64,000 nucleotides of DNA, taken from DATBGZ01 sp036557785. Its GTDB lineage: Bacteria; Actinomycetota; Actinomycetes; Mycobacteriales; Micromonosporaceae. The translations under genes and the position numbers were made by a program. The notes beneath the pieces were generated by a model. It saw only the letters and a list, made by a program, of their open reading frames with translations. It ran no database searches and was not told where the DNA came from. Below are positions 59,399 through 64,000 of the stretch, in pieces; the first letter of the stretch is position 1, and every line of letters starts with the position of its first letter. The DNA is taken from NCBI GenBank assembly GCA_036557785.1, contig DATBGZ010000068.1, positions 46,528 to 110,527 of the forward strand, written 5' to 3'.

Positions 59399-60052
59399 AT
59401 GTCAGAGCCGGTACCCCCGGCGACCGGCGAGGCAGCCGGGCCGACGAGTGTGCCGACAGAGACCGAGGTGGTAGTCGGCGAGCCGGTACCGTCCGCGGGT
59501 GGCGTGACGGGTAGCGCTCAGGTGCCAGGAGACGCTGCGAGCGCCGCGGCGCCCACCGAGGTCGGCGCGGGTGAGGCCGCAGCGCCGGACCCGACGGCGC
59601 CCGGACCCCTCGGTGCCGAGCTCGAAGCGCTCCGCGCGGCTCTCGACGAGCGCACGAACGACCTGCAGCGCGTGGGCGCCGAGTACGCCAATTACCGCAA
59701 GCGTGTCGAGCGCGATCGCTCGCTGGTCGCGGAGCAGGCGACGGCACAGGTGGCCGCCGCGCTGCTGCCGGTGCTCGACGACCTCGACCGGGCCCGTGAG
59801 CACGGGGATCTGACCGGTCCGTCGGCCGTGATGGCCGAGCAGCTCAACGCGACTCTCGCCAAGTTCGGGCTCAGCGGGTTCGGCGAGGTGGGTGACGCCT
59901 TCGATCCCGCCCGACATGAGGCGGTGACACACCAGACGTCATCGGAGGTCACGGTGCCGACGTGCGTCACGGTGATGCGCCGGGGCTACCTGCTCGGCGA
60001 CCGGTTGCTGCGACCCGCGCTGGTCGCGGTCGCGGACCCCGAATCACAATGA
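59399..60052 (+). CDS. grpE: Nucleotide exchange factor GrpE
   Basis: A protein of about 217 residues with a long acidic Pro/Ala/Glu-rich disordered N-terminus (about 70 residues), a coiled coil (LEALRAALDERTNDLQRVGAEYANYRKR), a helix bundle (VAAALLPVLDDLDRAREHGD) and the C-terminal beta-wing ending EVTVPTCVTVMRRGYLLGDRLLRPALVAVA. It releases ADP from DnaK. ATG 59399 has GGCGGAGG at 6 nt; a GTG at 59360 with a weaker site would add 13 residues. Confidence 0.93.
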   Translation: MSEPVPPATGEAAGPTSVPTETEVVVGEPVPSAGGVTGSAQVPGDAASAAAPTEVGAGEAAAPDPTAPGPLGAELEALRAALDERTNDLQRVGAEYANYRKRVERDRSLVAEQATAQVAAALLPVLDDLDRAREHGDLTGPSAVMAEQLNATLAKFGLSGFGEVGDAFDPARHEAVTHQTSSEVTVPTCVTVMRRGYLLGDRLLRPALVAVADPESQ

Positions 60053-60059
60053 TCTGACG

Positions 60060-60081
60060 GCCGGCCGCGGACGCGGCCGGC
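60060..60081. promoter_or_regulatory. Intercistronic hairpin between grpE and dnaJ
   Basis: GCCGGCCGC (60060-60068), GGAC, GCGGCCGGC (60073-60081) is a perfect 9-bp stem with a tetraloop in the 86-nt gap. It may attenuate or stabilise the operon transcript to set relative chaperone amounts. Confidence 0.5.
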
Positions 60082-60138
60082 GAGCGCGGACGGCTTGGCT
60101 CGAGCCGGCGGTACCCGGACGTGGTGGGAGGTGACGTC

Positions 60139-61344
60139 GTGAGTTCCAAGGACTGGTTGGAGAAGGACTTCTACGCGGTCCTTGGCGTCACCAAGAACGC
60201 CTCCCAGGACGACATCAAGAAGGCCTACCGCAGGCTGGCCCGGGAGTTGCACCCGGATCACAACCCGGGCAACAGGGACGCCGAGGAGCGGTTCAAGTCC
60301 GTCTCCGAGGCGTACGACGTGCTCTCCGACGAGCGCAAGCGGCGTGAGTACGACGAGCTACGCTCGCTCTTCGGCGCAGGTGCGTTCCGCCGCAACGCCC
60401 GGGAGCAGACGAGTCCGTTCGACCTCAACGACTTCATGGGCCGGACCGGAACGCCACCGATGGGAGACGATCAGCGCTTCGGGGGCGCGGGCTTCACCGA
60501 CCTGTTCGGCACGATCTTCGGTGGCGGCAGTGGCACCCGCGGCGGTCGCCGGGGGCCGCAGAAGGGGCGCGATGTCGAAGCCGAGGTGACCCTCGACTTC
60601 TCCGACGCGGTGCACGGCGCGACGCTGCCGATCACGCTTCGGGCGCCGGGAGTCTGCGACACCTGTCACGGCAACGGAGCCCGCCCGGGAACACAGCCCC
60701 GACAGTGCCCGGTCTGCCACGGTGCCGGGCTCATCACCAGCAACCAGGGCGCCTTCTCGTTCACCGAGCCGTGCCGGGAGTGCCAGGGCGTCGGCACCGT
60801 TGTCGACGAGAAGTGCCCGGAGTGTCGGGGCACTGGCGGTGTCACCAAGACGCGGACGCTCAACGTGCGCGTCCCGGCCGGCGTCTCCGACGGGCAGAAG
60901 ATCCGCCTCGCTGGACGGGGCGAGCCCGGTGAGCGCGGTGGGCCCGCGGGCGACCTGCACCTGCTCGTGAAGGTGCGACCCGACACGCTCTTCGGGCGGG
61001 AGGGCGACGACCTCACGATCACCGTGCCGATCAGCTACGCCGAGGCCGTGCTCGGCACCGACCTGCGGGTGCCGACGCTGGACGGGTCGGTCACGGTACG
61101 GGTCGCCGCGGGGACCCCGAGCGGACGCACGCTGCGGGTACGCGGACGCGGTGTCACCCGGCGCGACGGGGGCAGCGGTGATCTGTTGGTGACGCTTGAG
61201 GTCGACGTGCCGACCGGACTGTCGGCGGAGGCCCGCAAGGCGCTGGACGAGTACATCCTGCAGGCCCCGCTGCCGAACCGCGGCACGATTGACGAGGCTG
61301 TGCGGCGCAACGAGTTCCGGGGCAGCCACGCCCGTCCTGATTAG
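60139..61344 (+). CDS. dnaJ: Co-chaperone DnaJ
   Basis: A 401-residue type I Hsp40. The J domain has the HPD motif (LARELHPDHNP) at about residue 40, followed by a G/F-rich stretch (FGGAGFTDLFGTIFGGG), then the zinc domain with four CxxCxGxG repeats (CDTCHGNG, CPVCHGAG, CRECQGVG, CPECRGTG) and two C-terminal client-binding domains. It stimulates the DnaK ATPase. GTG 60139 follows GGGAGGTGA. Confidence 0.96.
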   Translation: MSSKDWLEKDFYAVLGVTKNASQDDIKKAYRRLARELHPDHNPGNRDAEERFKSVSEAYDVLSDERKRREYDELRSLFGAGAFRRNAREQTSPFDLNDFMGRTGTPPMGDDQRFGGAGFTDLFGTIFGGGSGTRGGRRGPQKGRDVEAEVTLDFSDAVHGATLPITLRAPGVCDTCHGNGARPGTQPRQCPVCHGAGLITSNQGAFSFTEPCRECQGVGTVVDEKCPECRGTGGVTKTRTLNVRVPAGVSDGQKIRLAGRGEPGERGGPAGDLHLLVKVRPDTLFGREGDDLTITVPISYAEAVLGTDLRVPTLDGSVTVRVAAGTPSGRTLRVRGRGVTRRDGGSGDLLVTLEVDVPTGLSAEARKALDEYILQAPLPNRGTIDEAVRRNEFRGSHARPD

Positions 61345-61354
61345 GGGAGGCGAC

Positions 61355-61792
61355 GTGAGCGCCGACTACTTCTTTGCCGAGGTCACCTCCGACGACGCCA
61401 AAGTGCTGATCATCTCGGTGGCCGCGCGCATGGCCGGCATGCATCCGCAGACGCTGCGCCAGTACGACCGGCTCGGGCTGGTCCAACCCGGTCGGGCTTC
61501 GGGCGGCGGTCGCCGCTACAGCGTGCGCGACGTCGAGCTGCTGCGCGAGGTGCAGCGCCTGTCCCAGGACGATGGCGTGAACCTCGCGGGCATCAAGCGG
61601 ATCATCGAGCTGGAGCAGGCCACCTTCGAGCTGCAGCGGCGGCTCGACGAGGTGCACGCGCAGCTTGAGCAGACTCGGGCGCGCTTGGCCGAGATCGAGG
61701 CCCTTGGCTATGCACGGCGCGAACTCGTCCCCGCGCGTCCTCAGGCGACCACCGCGCTGGTGGTCTGGAAGCCGCGCGGTAGCCACGCCTGA
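61355..61792 (+). CDS. hspR: Heat-shock repressor HspR (MerR family)
   Basis: A 145-residue MerR-type regulator. The DNA-binding wing-helix reads ISVAARMAGMHPQTLRQYDRLGLVQPGRASGGGRRYSVRDVELLREVQRL, then a coiled coil (ELEQATFELQRRLDEVHAQLEQTRARLAEIE). HspR binds HAIR sites together with DnaK as co-repressor, so free DnaK titration by misfolded protein derepresses the operon. GTG 61355 follows GGGGAGG. Its own operon promoter carries a HAIR-like element; clpB is convergent, so its promoter lies outside the window. Confidence 0.95.
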   Translation: MSADYFFAEVTSDDAKVLIISVAARMAGMHPQTLRQYDRLGLVQPGRASGGGRRYSVRDVELLREVQRLSQDDGVNLAGIKRIIELEQATFELQRRLDEVHAQLEQTRARLAEIEALGYARRELVPARPQATTALVVWKPRGSHA

Positions 61793-61810
61793 CCGGCGGA
61801 TCGCGCGCCG

Positions 61811-64000
61811 CTACTTGCGGCTGACCGTCAGCGCGTCACCGGTGCCCGAGCGATCGACCAGGACCGTCTCGCCGTCACGGATCTCTCCGGCGAGCAGGGC
61901 CTTGGCGAGGCGGTCGCCGATCGCGGTCTGGACGAGCCGGCGCAGTGGCCGTGCTCCGTAGACCGGATCGAAGCCGTGGCTCGCCAGCCAGGCCCGGGCC
62001 GCGGGGCTGACCTCGAGCTGCAGGCGCCGTTCGCCGAGGCGCTGCCGGAGCCGGGCGAGCTGGATGTCCACAATGGATGCCAGGTCGTCGGGCGAGAGTG
62101 CGTGGAAGACCACGATGTCGTCGAGCCGGTTGAGGAACTCGGGCTTGAACGACGTCCGTACCGCGGCCATCACCGAGTCGCGGCGCTGCTCGTCGGAGAG
62201 CGTGGGATCGGCGATCGCCAACGAGCCGATGTTCGACGTGAGGATCAGGATGGCGTTGTGGAAGTCGACCGTGCGCCCCTGGCCGTCGGTGAGGCGGCCG
62301 TCGTCGAGCACCTGGAGCAGGATGTCGAAGACCTCGGGGTGAGCCTTCTCAATCTCGTCCAGGAGGATGACCGAGTACGGCCTGCGCCGCACGGTCTCGG
62401 TGAGCTGTCCGCCCTCCTCGTAACCGACGTAGCCGGGCGGAGCCCCGACGAGCCGGGCGACCGAGTGCTTCTCGCCGTACTCCGACATGTCGATGCGTAC
62501 CATCGCCCGTTCGTCGTCGAACAGGAACTCGGCCAGCGCCTTGGCGAGTTCGGTCTTGCCGACTCCCGTCGGGCCGAGGAACAGGAAGCTGCCGGTCGGT
62601 CGGTCCGGATCGGCGATGCCGGCCCGCACCCGCCGTACGGCGTCGGAGACCGCCGCGACCGCCTCGGGCTGGCCGACCACCCGCTCGCGGAGTGACTCCT
62701 CCATCCGCAACAGCTTGGCGGTCTCGCCCTCCATCAACCTCCCGGCCGGAATGCCCGTCCACGCCGAGACCACCTCGGCGATGTCGTCGGGTCCGACCTC
62801 CTCCTTGAGCATCGCCCCGCTGTGCTGGACCGCGAGGAGCTCCTTCTCCGCGTCGGCGAGCTGCCGCTCCAGTTCGGGGATACGGCCGTAGCGCAGTTCC
62901 GACGCGCGCGCCAGGTCGGCGTCGCGTTCGGCCCGTTCGGCCTCGCGGCGCAACGTCTCGAGCTGCTCCTTTGCTGCGGAGATCTTCGATATATGCTCCT
63001 TCTCGGTGCGCCACCGGTCACCCAGGGCGGCGAGTTGCTCACGGCGGTCGGCGAGTTCGCGGCGCAGCGCCGCCAACCGGTCTGCGCTCGCCGAATCCTC
63101 GCCGGGCTCCTTGGCCAGGGCCATCTCCTCGATCTCCAGGCGCCGTACCGCGCGCTCGACCTCGTCCACCTCGACCGGTCGTGAGTCGATCTCCATGCGC
63201 AGCCGCGAGGCGGCCTCGTCGACCAGGTCGATCGCCTTGTCGGGCAGGAACCGGTCCGCGATGTACCGGTCCGAGAGCGTCGCCGCCGCGACGAGCGCCG
63301 AGTCGGTTATCCGCACGCCGTGGTGCACCTCATAGCGCTCCTTGAGCCCGCGCAGGATGCCGATGGTGTCCGCGACGGTCGGCTCACCCACGAGCACCGG
63401 CTGGAAGCGCCGCTCCAACGCGGGGTCCTTCTCGATGTGCTCGCGGTATTCGTCCAATGTGGTCGCCCCGACCATGCGCAGCTCGCCGCGGGCCAGCATC
63501 GGCTTGAGCATGTTGCCGGCGTCCATCGACCCCTCGCCCTTGCCGGCGCCGACAACGGTGTGCAGCTCATCGATGAAGGTGACGATCTGGCCGTCGCTGC
63601 CCTGGATCTCCTCCAGGACGCTCTTCAGCCGCTCTTCGAACTGCCCCCGGTACTGCGCACCGGCCACCATCGCGGCCAGGTCGAGGCTGACCAATCGCTT
63701 GCCCCGCAACGATTCCGGCACGTCGCCGGCCACGATCCGTTGGGCCAGGCCCTCCACGATCGCGGTCTTGCCGACGCCAGGCTCACCGATGAGGACCGGG
63801 TTGTTCTTCGTACGACGCGAGAGGACCTGCATGACGCGGCGGATCTCTTCGTCGCGACCAATGACCGGGTCAAGTTTGCCTTCCTGAGCCAGCGCGGTGA
63901 GATCGCGGCCGTATTTCTCCAGTGCCTGATATTTGTCTTCCGGATTGGCGTCCGTCACTCGCTGCCCCCCTCGAATCTGCGAAAGTGCCTCGAAGACGCG
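61811..64000 (-). CDS. clpB: ATP-dependent disaggregase ClpB, 5' end outside the window
   Basis: The open frame continues through the window edge (QRVTDANPEDKYQALEKYG), so the N-terminal domain and start lie beyond base 64000; the 715-residue frame that begins with the GTG at 63958 is only the internal part. Both AAA+ domains are complete: Walker A IGEPGVGKTAI and LGPTGVGKTELA, the ClpB coiled-coil M-domain between them (about 180 residues, with GLKERYEVHH before it), pore loops in KRLVSLDLAAMVAGAQYRG and GAPPGYVGYEEGG, and sensor region ILILTSNIGS. It rescues aggregates with DnaK. It converges on hspR with 18 bp between stops. Confidence 0.95.
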   Translation of the reverse strand, partial: RVFEALSQIRGGQRVTDANPEDKYQALEKYGRDLTALAQEGKLDPVIGRDEEIRRVMQVLSRRTKNNPVLIGEPGVGKTAIVEGLAQRIVAGDVPESLRGKRLVSLDLAAMVAGAQYRGQFEERLKSVLEEIQGSDGQIVTFIDELHTVVGAGKGEGSMDAGNMLKPMLARGELRMVGATTLDEYREHIEKDPALERRFQPVLVGEPTVADTIGILRGLKERYEVHHGVRITDSALVAAATLSDRYIADRFLPDKAIDLVDEAASRLRMEIDSRPVEVDEVERAVRRLEIEEMALAKEPGEDSASADRLAALRRELADRREQLAALGDRWRTEKEHISKISAAKEQLETLRREAERAERDADLARASELRYGRIPELERQLADAEKELLAVQHSGAMLKEEVGPDDIAEVVSAWTGIPAGRLMEGETAKLLRMEESLRERVVGQPEAVAAVSDAVRRVRAGIADPDRPTGSFLFLGPTGVGKTELAKALAEFLFDDERAMVRIDMSEYGEKHSVARLVGAPPGYVGYEEGGQLTETVRRRPYSVILLDEIEKAHPEVFDILLQVLDDGRLTDGQGRTVDFHNAILILTSNIGSLAIADPTLSDEQRRDSVMAAVRTSFKPEFLNRLDDIVVFHALSPDDLASIVDIQLARLRQRLGERRLQLEVSPAARAWLASHGFDPVYGARPLRRLVQTAIGDRLAKALLAGEIRDGETVLVDRSGTGDALTVSRK

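Noticed and set aside
63958..64000. GTG at 63958 as the clpB start
   Set aside because: The frame stays open to the window edge with ClpB-like residues, and ClpB normally has an N-terminal domain of about 150 residues before this point.

Overview
The window is a contiguous, very GC-rich (roughly 70% by eye) chromosomal segment from an actinomycete (Actinomycetota). Support comes from the strong G/C third-codon bias, many GTG starts, a dnaK-grpE-dnaJ-hspR operon with convergent clpB, a mycothiol-type maleylpyruvate isomerase-fold protein, a FadE5-like acyl-CoA dehydrogenase, an intein-split B12-dependent ribonucleotide reductase, and many apparently leaderless genes (a TANNNT box 6-7 nt before the start codon). 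I cannot place it below class level with confidence. There is no prophage, insertion sequence, CRISPR array or plasmid backbone.

Layout. 1-5.3 kb: NAD-linked molybdenum formate dehydrogenase (fdsB end, fdsA, fdsD) with mobA, a DUF6457 protein and fdhD. 5.2-8 kb: DUF4192, GNAT and sugar-kinase-like genes. 8-10.8 kb: moaA and moaD, separated by a DUF559 (AbiEi-N-type) nuclease-like gene that is bracketed by a 42-bp tandem repeat family and preceded by two DnaA boxes. 10.9-17 kb: metallophosphoesterase, a remarkable EndoQ-UvrD helicase fusion, a CBS protein and an Fpg/Nei glycosylase. 17-24.4 kb: exopolysaccharide genes (flippase, two GT4 enzymes, O-antigen-ligase-like polymerase, initiating phosphoglycosyl transferase). 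24.6-28.1 kb: 2-oxoacid dehydrogenase E1alpha-E1beta-E2. 28.4-34.1 kb: secreted/membrane protein, alpha/beta hydrolase, DUF3800-like protein, thioredoxin-NHL protein and DinB-like protein. 34.2-36.5 kb: 5-oxoprolinase pxpBCA. 36.6-41.2 kb: hemolysin III, SixA phosphatase, FadE with twin operators, SpoIIE phosphatase. 41.4-46.6 kb: RlpA-like protein and NrdJ with intein. 46.7-53.3 kb: duplicated-HTH protein, membrane protein, tRNA-Gly(CCC), PNPOx-like protein, aminotransferase, CorA, a conserved small-molecule-independent membrane protein and a cyclophilin. 53.4-57.2 kb: rhomboid protease, two-component system and lipoprotein. 57.3-64 kb: the HspR chaperone regulon.

Functional links. moaA, moaD, mobA and fdhD supply and insert the molybdopterin-guanine cofactor used by the formate dehydrogenase. 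The EndoQ-UvrD fusion and the Fpg glycosylase form a DNA base-damage repair neighbourhood. HspR is expected to repress the dnaK operon through a HAIR-type site, and clpB faces it. The most unusual signals are the EndoQ-helicase fusion, the repeat-bracketed nuclease gene with DnaA boxes, and an 11-bp palindrome (TCCAC[A/T]GTGGA) that recurs far above chance, mostly inside coding sequence.
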